The notes under the pieces were generated by a model, which worked only from the letters and a program-made list of their open reading frames with translations, had not been told where the DNA came from and ran no database searches. Of a stretch of DNA of 48,416 nt, positions 16,546 through 25,605 are shown in pieces. A program made the position numbers and the translations under genes. Each line of letters opens with the position of its first letter. Position 1 is the stretch's first letter. Source of the DNA: Planctomycetota bacterium (GTDB taxonomy: Bacteria > Planctomycetota > UBA1135 > GCA-002686595); assembly GCA_028278425.1 (NCBI GenBank), contig JANQEJ010000092.1, forward strand, positions 1 through 48,416, in the 5' to 3' direction.

Positions 16546-18360
16546 ATGCCCCACCCCCTCCCGCGGAACGTCGGCATCGCGCTCGTCGTCGCCTTTCTGC
16601 TGACGCTCGTGCTCCAGTGGCGCTATCCGCTCTTCCACGGGTCGGTGATCGAGCTCGGGATCGCGCCGGCCGGCTTCACGCTCCTCGCCCTCCTGGTCAC
16701 GCTTCCCGTCGTCGCGTGGCGCATCCGGCGCGGGAAGGAGGCGGAGACGCGACCGCAGCGCAAGCTCGCGATCGCGGTGGTCGTCCTCGCGGTCCTGAAC
16801 GCCGCGCTCTACGCGGCGCACGCGGACGAGCGCGACTGGCGCGTCGAGCCGCGCGTCCTCGTGTTCGGCATCGACGGAGCGGGCTGGAACGTGATCGATC
16901 CGCTGCTCGCTCGGGGCGAGCTCCCCAACCTTCAGCGCCTGATCGACGAAGGGACTTCGGGAACGCTGCTGAGCATCGAGCCGACCTACTCCCCCATCAT
17001 CTGGAACAGCATCGGCACCGGCGTCACGCCGGAGCGGCACGGCATCCTGAGCTTCTACTCGACGCAGCAGCATCTCAAGGCGAAGCGCGTGTGGGAGGTC
17101 CTCGGCGAACGCGGGACGACCGTCGGCGTCTTCCGCTGGTGGATGACCTGGCCGCCGCGCAAGCTCGACGGCTTCATCGTGCCGGGCATCGACGCGCGCG
17201 ACGCGCGCGTGCGGCCGGAGCACTTCGCCTTCGTCAACCAGCTCCGCATCGACGAGAAGCGCCAGCACGAGCGCTCGCTGACCGACGCGGTCGGAGTGAT
17301 CGACGACTTCCTGCGCTGCGGGCTGGAGTTCGGGAAGGCGCTCGAGCTCGCGAGCGAGCTCGGCGGCTCCAAGCTCTCCCGCGACGCGAAGGAGAACCAC
17401 GTGGCGAAGCGCCACGCGGAAATCGAGCTGAACGCCGCCGCCTACGGGAGCCTCCTGCGCCTCCGGCGGCCCGAGTTCACCGCCTTCTACGACAACGGCG
17501 TCGACATCATCTCGCACTACTACTGGAAGTACCACGAGCCCGAGTCCTTCCCCGACGTGACCGGCGCCGAGGTCGAACGCTACGGCGGCTTCGTCGAGTG
17601 GTCCTACCGTTACACCGACGCGGTGCTCGGCGAGCTGCTCGAGCACGTCGACCTCGAGACGACGACCGTCGTCGTTCTGTCCGACCACGGGCTGCAGGCG
17701 GGCTCGCTCGGCGTCAGGCGCCTGGTGCCGAAGCCCGGCCCGCTGCTCGCCGACCTCGGGCTCGCCGACGACTACTACGGCATCACGCTGGGCCCGCGCA
17801 CGTTCCTCCAGTCGGTCAAGGGCGACTCCGCCGACGTCGGCAACGCCATCGTCTCGCTCGCGCAACGGCTCTCGGGCCTGACGATCGAGGAGACCGGCGC
17901 GCCGCTCTTCGACCTGACCGCGCACGAGGACGGACGACTCGAGCTCGGCGTCGCCGAGGGCGTCGAGCCCGAGACGCAAAGCGTCCGCGACGGCGACGAG
18001 ACCTTCGCGCTCAAGCGCTGGATGAGCGAGCAGCCGCGCCGCTCCGGCGACCACAGCCTGGAGGGGATCCTCGTCGTCGCCGGGCCCGGCATCCGCCGCG
18101 GGGCGAAGATCGAGGACGCGACCGTGCTCGACGTGGCGCCGACGCTGATGCACCTCATGGACGCCCCGGTCGCGGAGGATCTCGACGGCAGCGTTCTGTC
18201 CGCGCTCTTCGAAGGCGACCTCGCCGCGCGTCCGGTCGAGACGGTCGACTCCTACGGCGAAGTCGTTCCGGAGGCGATCGACGTCGAGGTGGACCCGGAA
18301 TTCATGGAAGAGCTCCGCAAGATGGGGTACGTAGATGGCGCCGATCCGGGCAGCGACTGA
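16546..18360 (+). CDS. Membrane-anchored type I phosphodiesterase/alkaline-phosphatase-superfamily protein
   Basis: The 604-residue protein has two N-terminal membrane helices (about 7-25 and 38-58) and possibly a third at about 75-90. A metal-dependent hydrolase domain of the alkaline phosphatase superfamily, closest to nucleotide-pyrophosphatase/phosphodiesterase proteins, follows. Candidate active-site residues are Asp110 in VFGIDGAGW, Thr147 in PTYSPIIWNSIGTG as nucleophile, DIISHYYWKYH for the second metal, and Asp380-His381 in VVLSDHGLQ. A strong GGGGGAGG ribosome binding site at 16529-16535 begins inside the stop of the export gene. The C-terminus ends in MEELRKMGYV, a tail shared by this family. 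Sitting inside the export operon, it may add or remove phosphate-linked groups on the glycan or its lipid carrier; the substrate is unknown. Confidence 0.9.
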   Translation: MPHPLPRNVGIALVVAFLLTLVLQWRYPLFHGSVIELGIAPAGFTLLALLVTLPVVAWRIRRGKEAETRPQRKLAIAVVVLAVLNAALYAAHADERDWRVEPRVLVFGIDGAGWNVIDPLLARGELPNLQRLIDEGTSGTLLSIEPTYSPIIWNSIGTGVTPERHGILSFYSTQQHLKAKRVWEVLGERGTTVGVFRWWMTWPPRKLDGFIVPGIDARDARVRPEHFAFVNQLRIDEKRQHERSLTDAVGVIDDFLRCGLEFGKALELASELGGSKLSRDAKENHVAKRHAEIELNAAAYGSLLRLRRPEFTAFYDNGVDIISHYYWKYHEPESFPDVTGAEVERYGGFVEWSYRYTDAVLGELLEHVDLETTTVVVLSDHGLQAGSLGVRRLVPKPGPLLADLGLADDYYGITLGPRTFLQSVKGDSADVGNAIVSLAQRLSGLTIEETGAPLFDLTAHEDGRLELGVAEGVEPETQSVRDGDETFALKRWMSEQPRRSGDHSLEGILVVAGPGIRRGAKIEDATVLDVAPTLMHLMDAPVAEDLDGSVLSALFEGDLAARPVETVDSYGEVVPEAIDVEVDPEFMEELRKMGYVDGADPGSD

Positions 18361-18363
18361 ACC

Positions 18364-20127
18364 ATGATCCTGCAACACTACCTGGAGCTCTTCCGCTACT
18401 ACCGCCGCACGGTGGTGTGGATCGTCGCGGCGACCACGCTCGCCACGTTGATCGCCAGCGTCGGCTGGCTCTTCGCCTTCCCGATGTACACGAGCGCGAC
18501 CAGCGTCGTGATGATGCCGTCGGACGCGCAGATCGCCTTCAGCCACGACATGACGGTGGGGCTCGGCTCCATCCAGAGCCTCTCCGAGACGCACATCGAG
18601 TACCTGAAGAGCACGCCGGTCGTCGAGGCGGTGTACGACAAGATCGCCGGCGCCGGCTTCACCGAGAGCTCCACCGAGGGACTGTCGGCCAAGATGCGCG
18701 ACGCCGCGCGCGGGACCCTGGCCTTCGTCTGGAAGACGTACCGCATCCTGAACTCGGGCAAGTACGTGGAGCCCGAGCCGCGCGAGGTGTGGATCAAGGC
18801 GTTGCGCGACGGCATCGTCGTGCAGGAGATCCCGGGCTCCTACATCCTCCAGATCGAGGCGACGCTCCCGCACCCGAAGGCGGCGCCGATGGCGGCGGAC
18901 ATGGTGGCCGAGGCCTACATGGAGCTCTGGTCGAAGCAGCTCAACGCGTCGGCCGACAAGTGGGAGGCGTTCTTCGACGATCGGATCGCCGAGCGCCAGG
19001 CCGAACTCGACGCGCTGATCCTCCAGGAGTTCGAGGTCAAGAAGTCGCTGGGCCTGCTCTCGCTCGAGGAGGAGCGCGACTACCTCCAGAAGGCGCGCGA
19101 GATCGAGCGCGAGAAGCACGCCGACGCCTCGATCCAGGCCAAGTCCCTCTCCGCGCAGCTCGAGGAGCTGCGCGCCGAGGAGGCGAGCGTCAAGAGCAGC
19201 GCCGCGCTGACGAAGATCGAGGAGAGCATCCTGAACGGCGAGGCGGAGCGGGCCGGCCTCGAACAGGAGCAGGCGATCCGCGAGGCGATGATGGCCGAGC
19301 TCGGCGAGGCGCTCGACGCGACGCACAAGGGCGACAAGGACCTCGCGCTCATCGAGGAATCGAAGCGCGCGGTGCAGGCCGACATGGCCGACCTCCGCAA
19401 CCGCAAGCTGATGGTCAACCTCACGCGCGCGTCGGCGACCGACCAGGTCCGCATCATCGATCCGGCCAAGGAGCCCAAGTACCCGAGCTCGCCCGAGGTC
19501 GTGCTCTATACCGGCGCGGGCTTCTTCATCAGCATCCTGCTCGCCGTCTTCGCGGTGATCGCGTTCGACACGCTCTCGCCGACGTTGAAGACGAGCAGCG
19601 ACCTCACACGCACCGTCGAGGACCGCGCGCTCGCGCGCGTCGACCGCGGGCTCCTGAGGCTCGCCGAGACCGGCGCGGACGGCTCGAAGCGCGAGCAGGC
19701 GCGCCGCCAGGCGCTCGGCGCGGAGCTCGAGCGCGCGATGGCCGTCCACGGCCTCCTCGACGCGCCGAAGGTCCTCGTGACGAGCTTCGCGAGTGGCGAC
19801 CGCCAGCGTTCCGGCGTGCTCGCCGTCGCCGGCGCGCTCGCCGCGCGCGGCCGCGACGTCCTCTGCCGCCTCGACGGTACGCCCGGCACGCCGCGCGCGG
19901 TCGCCGGCGGTCGCGTGCGCTTCGACGGTGAGGACGCGGACGTCGTCCTCGAAGCCCTGCCCGCCGTCTCCGACGGCTTCCGTTGGAGCGAAGCGGCCGA
20001 GCGCTCGACCGCCGTCCTGTGCCTCGTGCCCGGCGGCGGCGTGTCCGAAGACGACGTGCAGAGCTTCCGCCGCCGCGCGGGCGAGGTCGGGCTCTCCGAA
20101 GCGGCCTTCGTCCTGCTGGAGACGTAG
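18364..20127 (+). CDS. Wzz-like polysaccharide co-polymerase with degenerate BY-kinase domain
   Basis: The 587-residue protein has an N-terminal membrane helix (about 19-40) after the Wzz-type start LQHYLELFRYYRRTV. A long periplasmic coiled coil spans about residues 200-350. A second membrane helix lies at about 379-400 (VVLYTGAGFFISILLAVFAV), after the proline-rich motif IIDPAKEPKYPSSP that is typical of this family. Such proteins control chain length and couple polymerase to exporter. The C-terminal 150 residues resemble a MinD/BY-kinase fold (KVLVTSFASGDRQRSGVLAV, then GALAARGRDVLCRLDG), but the Walker A lysine and GK[ST] and the Walker A' aspartates are missing, and no Tyr-rich tail is present. 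It lies 3 bp after the preceding gene. Confidence 0.9.
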   Translation: MILQHYLELFRYYRRTVVWIVAATTLATLIASVGWLFAFPMYTSATSVVMMPSDAQIAFSHDMTVGLGSIQSLSETHIEYLKSTPVVEAVYDKIAGAGFTESSTEGLSAKMRDAARGTLAFVWKTYRILNSGKYVEPEPREVWIKALRDGIVVQEIPGSYILQIEATLPHPKAAPMAADMVAEAYMELWSKQLNASADKWEAFFDDRIAERQAELDALILQEFEVKKSLGLLSLEEERDYLQKAREIEREKHADASIQAKSLSAQLEELRAEEASVKSSAALTKIEESILNGEAERAGLEQEQAIREAMMAELGEALDATHKGDKDLALIEESKRAVQADMADLRNRKLMVNLTRASATDQVRIIDPAKEPKYPSSPEVVLYTGAGFFISILLAVFAVIAFDTLSPTLKTSSDLTRTVEDRALARVDRGLLRLAETGADGSKREQARRQALGAELERAMAVHGLLDAPKVLVTSFASGDRQRSGVLAVAGALAARGRDVLCRLDGTPGTPRAVAGGRVRFDGEDADVVLEALPAVSDGFRWSEAAERSTAVLCLVPGGGVSEDDVQSFRRRAGEVGLSEAAFVLLET

Positions 20128-20134
20128 GCGCGCG

Positions 20135-21592
20135 ATGCCGGCCGCCGTCGCGACGGTCCTCGACGCCCGCGAGCACCGCTTGATCGCGCTCGTCTTGGGC
20201 GGAGCGTTCGCGCTCGCAACCGTCGTGCTCGGCGCGATGGCCTCGCCGGTGTTCGCCGTCGCTCTGCCGGTCGGCATGGCGGTGGCCTGCGCGATCGTGC
20301 TGCGGCCGTTCCTCGGCGTTTTCTTCATCGTGCTGCTCGCGCAGCAAGGGGTCTTCACGCAGACGGTCATCCCCGGCGTCCCGCTGTCCGGAACGGACAC
20401 GCTCGCGTTGCTCACGGTGGCCGGGATCGGGTTGACCGCCTGCCGGGAACGGCGCGCCGACCGCTTCGCCGCGAACAGCCTGGGCGTCCGCTTCGCGGTC
20501 CTGTTCCTGCTCGTCTCGTGCGCGACGACGATCTACGGGGGCTTGCAGGCGACGAACGGGCTCACCAAGCACGCCGGCGCGGTCCTGATGCTCTACCTGG
20601 TCGTGTCACTGACGCGCACCGAGCGCCACGTGCGCCTGCTGGTCTGGGCGCTCGTGATCTCGACCGCGGCCTCGGCGGCGATCGGAGTCTCCGACTTCGC
20701 GCTCGGCACGAACCTCGGCCGCTTCGGCGCGGGCTTCGGCACGCCGGAGGGCGAGATCCGGATGGAGCAGCTCGCCGGCGACGAGGCGGCGCTCCAGCGC
20801 CGCGCCGGCAGCGCCAACCGCAGCGCGACCGCGTCGTCGCACATGATGGCGACGGGAACGCTCCTCGCCCTCTACCTGTTCCTGCGCGGGCGGCGCGGAA
20901 GGCTCGTGGCGCTCGGCTCGGGACTGCTCGGCGCGAGCGGCACCATCCTGACGTTCGCGCGCAGCGGCGCCCTCGCGCTCGCCGTGGGCGGAACGTGGAT
21001 CGGCGCCCGGTTCGTGCGGCAGCGCCGCTTCGTCGTGGCGCTCGTGCTCGCCGCCCTCGCCGGCGGCGCGCTGGTCACGCTAGCGCCGGACCTCCTGTGG
21101 GAGCGCTTCGGTCAGCTCGCGGAGGAGCCGGAGGAGGACACGACGCTTCAGACGCGGCTCGGGATGACCTTCATCGGCATGGAGCTCCTGGCGCAGAACC
21201 CGTTGATCGGCATCGGGCCGAATACGTTCGCCGGGCGCTCCGCGGAGTTCGAGCACCGCTTCGCACCGCGCGGCGCGAAGCGCAAGCAGCTCCACAACAT
21301 GTACGTGTCCGTCGCGGTCGAGCAGGGGCTCGTCGGCTTCGCCTGCTTCGCCGGAATGCTCGTCGTCGCGCTGCGCGGGCTGCACCGCGCGCGCAAGCGC
21401 ACCTCGGGCGCGACCGCCGTTCTGGTCGAGGCCGTGCAGATCGCGTTCGTGAGCTACCTCTTCGCCTGCGCGTTCCAGCCGTCGGACTTCTACAAGTTCA
21501 CCTGGGTCGTGATCGGGATCGCGCTCGCGACCGGGCGCCTGGGTATGCCTACAGCGGAACAACCCGCGCTTCCCGAGACGGCTCGCGCATGA
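20135..21592 (+). CDS. O-antigen ligase/polymerase family membrane protein (Wzy/WaaL-like)
   Basis: The 485-residue protein has about 11 predicted membrane helices and a periplasmic loop between about 335 and 400. The family signature appears as LTFARSGALALAVGG (about residues 270-285) and LIGIGPNTFAG followed by KQLHNMYVSVAVEQGLVGF (about 360-410), where the Arg and His are the catalytic candidates of O-antigen ligases and polymerases. It would polymerise lipid-linked repeat units or transfer the glycan. The ATG at 20135 was chosen because it starts just after the co-polymerase stop and begins the hydrophobic pattern; the open frame upstream is a shadow. Its stop overlaps the next ATG by 4 bases (ATGA), giving translational coupling. 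Confidence 0.92.
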   Translation: MPAAVATVLDAREHRLIALVLGGAFALATVVLGAMASPVFAVALPVGMAVACAIVLRPFLGVFFIVLLAQQGVFTQTVIPGVPLSGTDTLALLTVAGIGLTACRERRADRFAANSLGVRFAVLFLLVSCATTIYGGLQATNGLTKHAGAVLMLYLVVSLTRTERHVRLLVWALVISTAASAAIGVSDFALGTNLGRFGAGFGTPEGEIRMEQLAGDEAALQRRAGSANRSATASSHMMATGTLLALYLFLRGRRGRLVALGSGLLGASGTILTFARSGALALAVGGTWIGARFVRQRRFVVALVLAALAGGALVTLAPDLLWERFGQLAEEPEEDTTLQTRLGMTFIGMELLAQNPLIGIGPNTFAGRSAEFEHRFAPRGAKRKQLHNMYVSVAVEQGLVGFACFAGMLVVALRGLHRARKRTSGATAVLVEAVQIAFVSYLFACAFQPSDFYKFTWVVIGIALATGRLGMPTAEQPALPETARA

Positions 21593-23691
21593 AGGCCGCC
21601 TGCCTGGTCGGCGCGGTGGTGGGCGCCCTGTCCGGAGCCTGGCTCGTCGCGTTGCAGATCGCCTCGGCCTCGGTCGCGGGGATGCTGTGGACGGTCGACT
21701 CGCCGGCGGCGTCGGCGGTGCTCTACCCCGGCCTCGGCGCCGCGCTCGGCGCGGTCGGCGGGCCGCTGGCCGAGGTCGTTCGCCGTTTGGTGCTTCGCCG
21801 GGTCGACCCGTGGGCGTGGTCGGCGGCGTGTCTGGGGTTGGGCGGGTACGCGCTGCGCGCGCTGCTCACCGTGCGGCTGAAGAGCGCAGGCATCCCAGGC
21901 GGCTTCTGGGTCGCGGCGGGCGCGCAGCTCGTGCTCCTGATCGCTCTGGTGATCGCGGCGCTCGTCGTCCTGCGGCGCTCGCGCCCTCCCGGCCCCCTCG
22001 CGGCGACCGCGAGCGCCGTCGTGTTGATGCTCCCATCGCTCGCGGCGGTCTATCTGCTGCACGTGCTCTTCTTCGGGAACAAGTACGACCTCGGCGGACC
22101 GCTGGTTCTCGGCGCGACGGCGGTCTCGGGTGTTCTCGGGCTCGTCGTCCTCGGCCTCGAAGGACGCGGGAAGCCGCTTCCGCGCGCCGCCTCGGCTCTC
22201 ATCGTCGTCGCGCTCCTCGCCTTCGGCCTCGCGGCGCAGCGCCCGAAGCCGTTCCCGGAGCGCACCGACCCGCCGCCGGACGGACCGAACATGCTCCTGG
22301 TCGTGCTCGACACGCTGCGCGCCGACGCGGTCAGCGCCTACGGCGCGGTCGAGGGCACGACGCCGCGCCTCGACGCGTTTGCCGACGAAGGCGTTCTGTG
22401 GGAGGACGCGATCGTCCCGGGCAACTGGACGATCCCCGGACACGCGTCGCTCTTCACCGGCGCGATGGTGACGCGCCACGGCACGGGCATGCGGCGCAAG
22501 GAGCTGCGCCCGTATCCCGGCGGGCCGGGCACGCCGAGGCTCGACACGATGGCGGAGACGTTCTACCGGCTCGGCTGGCAGACCGCCGCGTTCGTGAACA
22601 ACGGCCAGCTCAACCCCGTGTACGGCTTCGACCGCGGCTTCGAGGAGTACCACGAGGTGTGGCGCGCGCGGAAGGGCGACTACGACAGCCTGGGCGCCGC
22701 GCTGCGCAAGCGTTTCGGCCTGGGCGTCCTCGACAAGGGCGGCGAGCGCACCGTGCGCGGCCTCGCGCGCTGGTTCGCCGACCGGGCGGACGACGAGCGG
22801 CCGTGGTTCTGCTTCGTGAACTTCATGGAGCCGCACGGCCCGTACGACGCGCCCTTGCCGTGGCTCGGCATGTTCACCGACGAGGAGCCCGTCGTCGCCG
22901 AGGCGCACCGCTTCTCGATCGAGGCGCACGAGCGCAAGTACGGCGAAGCGGACGCGGAGACCGGCGAGAAGCTCTGGCAGCTCTACCTCGGCTGCGTCGC
23001 CTACCAGGATTACATCCTCGGCCTGATGCTCGACGCGCTCGAAGACGCCGGCCTCGCCGACGACACGATCGTCGTCTTCACCAGCGACCACGGCGAGAAC
23101 TTCGGGTGGAGGGGTCAGCTCTTCCACGGGCTCGACCTGAACGAGGGCGTGTTGTGGGTGCCGCTCATCGCGCGCGGCCCGGGGATCCCCGCCGGCCACC
23201 GCGAGCCCGCACCGGCGAGCCTGGTCGACGTGCTGCCGACGCTGCTCGATCTTGCGGGACAGCCGCAGCTCGAGCCCGATCCCGGGCGAACCGGCGTCGT
23301 CCTGCCGCCGATCGGGACGGATCCGCTGACCGACCGCATCCGCGTTGCGGAGCGGTATGGCGGCTACCTGGTCGAGCTCGCGGAGTTCCTCGAGCACAGC
23401 CCGGGCTTGCACCCCTACTGGGGTCTGGAGCGCAGCGCGATCTATCGGGGCGATTTGAAGCTCCACTTCGTCGAGCGCGAGGAACCGGAGCTCTTGCGGC
23501 ACACCGGTCCGCCGTCACCGCCGATCGACGAAGGCTGGATCCGGCTCGACGACGAGGACGAGCTGTCGCGCATGATCGGCACACTGAGCGAACGACGCGC
23601 CATGTGGAAGAGAGCGTTCGATCCAGCGGTGAGCGAGCTCCCGGAGATCGACGAGGAGACGCGGAAGCAGTTGGACGCGCTCGGGTACTGA
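21589..23691 (+). CDS. Membrane sulfatase-fold enzyme with Thr in place of the formylglycine Cys/Ser
   Basis: The 700-residue protein has five or six membrane helices in residues 1-215 and a sulfatase-fold domain at about 230-620. Metal ligands are visible as Asp241 in LVVLDTLRADA and Asp500-His501 in TSDHGENFG, with EPHGPYD in between. The nucleophile site reads WTIPGHASLFTG, so Thr281 occupies the place where sulfatases have Cys or Ser in CxPxR. True sulfatases need that residue for formylglycine, whereas LtaS and EptA-type phosphoglycerol or phosphoethanolamine transferases use Thr. A phospho-group transferase or phosphodiesterase is therefore more likely than a sulfatase. The C-terminus ends RKQLDALGY. 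It is the last gene of the export operon and is coupled to the ligase by a 4-bp overlap. Confidence 0.88.
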   Translation: MKAACLVGAVVGALSGAWLVALQIASASVAGMLWTVDSPAASAVLYPGLGAALGAVGGPLAEVVRRLVLRRVDPWAWSAACLGLGGYALRALLTVRLKSAGIPGGFWVAAGAQLVLLIALVIAALVVLRRSRPPGPLAATASAVVLMLPSLAAVYLLHVLFFGNKYDLGGPLVLGATAVSGVLGLVVLGLEGRGKPLPRAASALIVVALLAFGLAAQRPKPFPERTDPPPDGPNMLLVVLDTLRADAVSAYGAVEGTTPRLDAFADEGVLWEDAIVPGNWTIPGHASLFTGAMVTRHGTGMRRKELRPYPGGPGTPRLDTMAETFYRLGWQTAAFVNNGQLNPVYGFDRGFEEYHEVWRARKGDYDSLGAALRKRFGLGVLDKGGERTVRGLARWFADRADDERPWFCFVNFMEPHGPYDAPLPWLGMFTDEEPVVAEAHRFSIEAHERKYGEADAETGEKLWQLYLGCVAYQDYILGLMLDALEDAGLADDTIVVFTSDHGENFGWRGQLFHGLDLNEGVLWVPLIARGPGIPAGHREPAPASLVDVLPTLLDLAGQPQLEPDPGRTGVVLPPIGTDPLTDRIRVAERYGGYLVELAEFLEHSPGLHPYWGLERSAIYRGDLKLHFVEREEPELLRHTGPPSPPIDEGWIRLDDEDELSRMIGTLSERRAMWKRAFDPAVSELPEIDEETRKQLDALGY

Positions 23692-23727
23692 GCGGTTCGG
23701 GGAGCTCTCGCGTTCCGGCGTGCGGGA

Positions 23728-24038
23728 CCGCGGTGGGGAACGGAGAGCGCGGAGCCCGGAGTTTAACACGGAGAAGGAACGGAGTTATCGGAGGACACGG
23801 AGATCGGAATTTGCGGAGTACGTCCCCGCGTCTTGAACGACCCTGACCGTTCCTAGATCACTGTGTCGTGCGACGGCGGAGATGGGCGCCGTATCAGAGC
23901 GGAGTTGCGTTGGAACGGTCAGCGTCGTGGACCTCGCAGGAACGTTGCTCCGTAGATTCCGATCTCCGTGTCCTCCGATAACTCCGTTCCTTCTCCGTGT
24001 TTAACTCCGGGCTCCGCGCTCTCCGTTCTTCTCCGCGG
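23728..24038. repeat. Long nested inverted repeat built of CGGAG units
   Basis: Arms 23728-23810 and 23956-24038 are complementary over 83 bp with four mismatches; the inner 73 bp (23738-23810 against 23956-24028) have one. CGGAG recurs about eight times in the left arm and its flank, at 23741, 23750, 23757, 23769, 23780, 23789, 23798 and 23814. The spacer is 145 bp. The element fills the 309-bp space between two convergent genes, and the right arm supplies the stop codon and the last residues of the flippase gene. No open frame or terminal target duplication was seen inside it. Confidence 0.9.
23837..23928. repeat. Inner inverted repeat within the spacer
   Basis: Positions 23837-23853 (ACGACCCTGACCGTTCC) pair with 23912-23928 over 17 bp with one mismatch. 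The element sits in the spacer of the larger inverted repeat, so a transcript would fold into one long two-level hairpin with a 58-nt apical loop. Confidence 0.8.
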
Positions 24039-25605
24039 TCTCACCTCGCGATCGAAGCAACGACCCCGCGTAACGCAACTCCTGCACGCGCAGTCCGAGC
24101 GCCGCGACGACGTACACGATCGCACCGCTCCCCCCAACCGCCACAAGCCTCACCAGACGCGTGAGAAGACGCGCGTCCGGGTCCGCGGGCCACGACCAAA
24201 GAACGGCGACCATCGCGGCGGCAGCGAGGCCGCACGCGACCAGCATCGCGCCCACCGCCTTCACGTCGGCGGCCGCGATCAGCGCTCCCCAGTGGCGGCG
24301 CACGAAGAAGAAGAGCACTCCCGCCAGCACGACGTTCGTCGCGCTGAAGGCCGCGGCGATGCCGAGCACGCCGAAGGTCGGCGCCAGCGTCACGTCGAGC
24401 AGCATCCGCACGCTGACGGCGATCGTCGCCGACCACGTCAGGATTCGCATGCGTGGCAGGTTGGCGTCGACGATGATCGCGGTGTTGAACATGGCGATCA
24501 GGAAGGAGAAGACGACGGCCAAACCCGACACCTTCATCACGTCGGCGGTGATCCGTGCCTTCTCGACGTCGAAGTTCCCGCGGCGCAGGAGCACGTCGAT
24601 CAGCGGATCGGAGCAGGCGATCAGGATCGTCACCACCGGCAGGATCAGGAAGAGCCCGCCGCGCTGGGCGCGGACCAGGCCGCTGCGGACGCCGGCGACT
24701 CCGCTGTCGAGGAGGCGGTGGGAGAGCTCGGTCAGCATCACGACGCCCATGCTCCCGGTGAGGACGCGCGGGATGACCTGGATCAGGCGGTTGCCGTACT
24801 CGAGGATCGAGACCGAGCCCTCGCCCAGGGTCGAGGCGAAGAGGAGGTCGATCTGCATCGAGAGCGGTCCGTAGCCGCAGATGATCAGGAACGGCAGCGC
24901 GCGGCTTCGAAGCTCGAGCGACGGCAGCCCGACCGGCACGGGTTCCCGATCGTCGACCCGAAAGATGCGGCTCGGTCCCGGCAGGAGCAGCAGCAGGCCG
25001 ACAACGGTGGCGCCGGACAGCACCAGTGCGAGGTCGACGACGTCGAACGGCGGCACCAGGAAAAAAAGCGCGCACACCAGCGCGGCCGGCGGGAGGAGCT
25101 CGCCGATGAGGGCCGGCACGCCGAAGCGGCGCGTGACGTTGAAGAGCGCCGTCACCAGCGCGATGAGCACGCCGACCGGGACCACGATGAGGAGCGCGCG
25201 CAGCACGCGGATCGAGAGTTCCCTGGCCTGGTCGTCGAAACCGGGCGCGAGCACGTCCACGACGGAGGGCGCCAGCCAGGCGACGACGAGCGCGACCGCC
25301 GCCATCAGGAGCAAGAGCCTCCGGGCGTGCGTCCAGAACAGCCGGCGTACGGTGGCCCCGCCGTGCTCGTTCATGACCTGGACGAGCGGCGGCACGTAGC
25401 TCGCCTTGATCACCTGACCCATCGCGTCGGTCGGGGCGCTCGTCAGCCGCCGGCCGAGGAAGTAGGCGTCGGTGATCGCCGACGCGCCGAAGCGGCTCGC
25501 GAGCAGGATCCAGATCCCGAAGGAGAGCGCGATGCCGACGCCGCGCGTCGCGACGAGCGCGAGCACCGAGCCCACCATGCGCAGGGCGGGGCGGCGTTTC
25601 GTCAT
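24001..25605 (-). CDS. MurJ/MviN-like polyprenyl-linked oligosaccharide flippase
   Basis: The 534-residue protein has about 13-14 membrane helices in the MOP exporter fold. The opening LASRFGASAITDAYFLGRRL, with charged residues in helix 1-2, is typical of MurJ. In this gene neighbourhood, with a polymerase, co-polymerase and exporter, a Wzx-like role in flipping exopolysaccharide repeat units is at least as likely as lipid II flipping. The ATG at 25605 overlaps the stop of the sulfotransferase gene by 4 bases. The last eight residues and the TAA lie in the right arm of the long inverted repeat, so the C-terminus has probably been rewritten by that element. A long open frame upstream of the ATG is a shadow. 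Confidence 0.9.
   Translation of the reverse strand: MTKRRPALRMVGSVLALVATRGVGIALSFGIWILLASRFGASAITDAYFLGRRLTSAPTDAMGQVIKASYVPPLVQVMNEHGGATVRRLFWTHARRLLLLMAAVALVVAWLAPSVVDVLAPGFDDQARELSIRVLRALLIVVPVGVLIALVTALFNVTRRFGVPALIGELLPPAALVCALFFLVPPFDVVDLALVLSGATVVGLLLLLPGPSRIFRVDDREPVPVGLPSLELRSRALPFLIICGYGPLSMQIDLLFASTLGEGSVSILEYGNRLIQVIPRVLTGSMGVVMLTELSHRLLDSGVAGVRSGLVRAQRGGLFLILPVVTILIACSDPLIDVLLRRGNFDVEKARITADVMKVSGLAVVFSFLIAMFNTAIIVDANLPRMRILTWSATIAVSVRMLLDVTLAPTFGVLGIAAAFSATNVVLAGVLFFFVRRHWGALIAAADVKAVGAMLVACGLAAAAMVAVLWSWPADPDARLLTRLVRLVAVGGSGAIVYVVAALGLRVQELRYAGSLLRSRGETAEKNGERGARS

Noticed and set aside
16477..20415. A 1312-residue minus-strand open frame opposite the export operon
   Set aside because: It is a shadow of the high-GC plus-strand genes: its composition is Arg/Ala/Leu/Glu-rich without domains, and the plus-strand genes have clear families.
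23692..24038. An insertion sequence or MITE with a transposase
   Set aside because: No open frame, target duplication or known terminal motif is visible; only an inverted repeat can be claimed.
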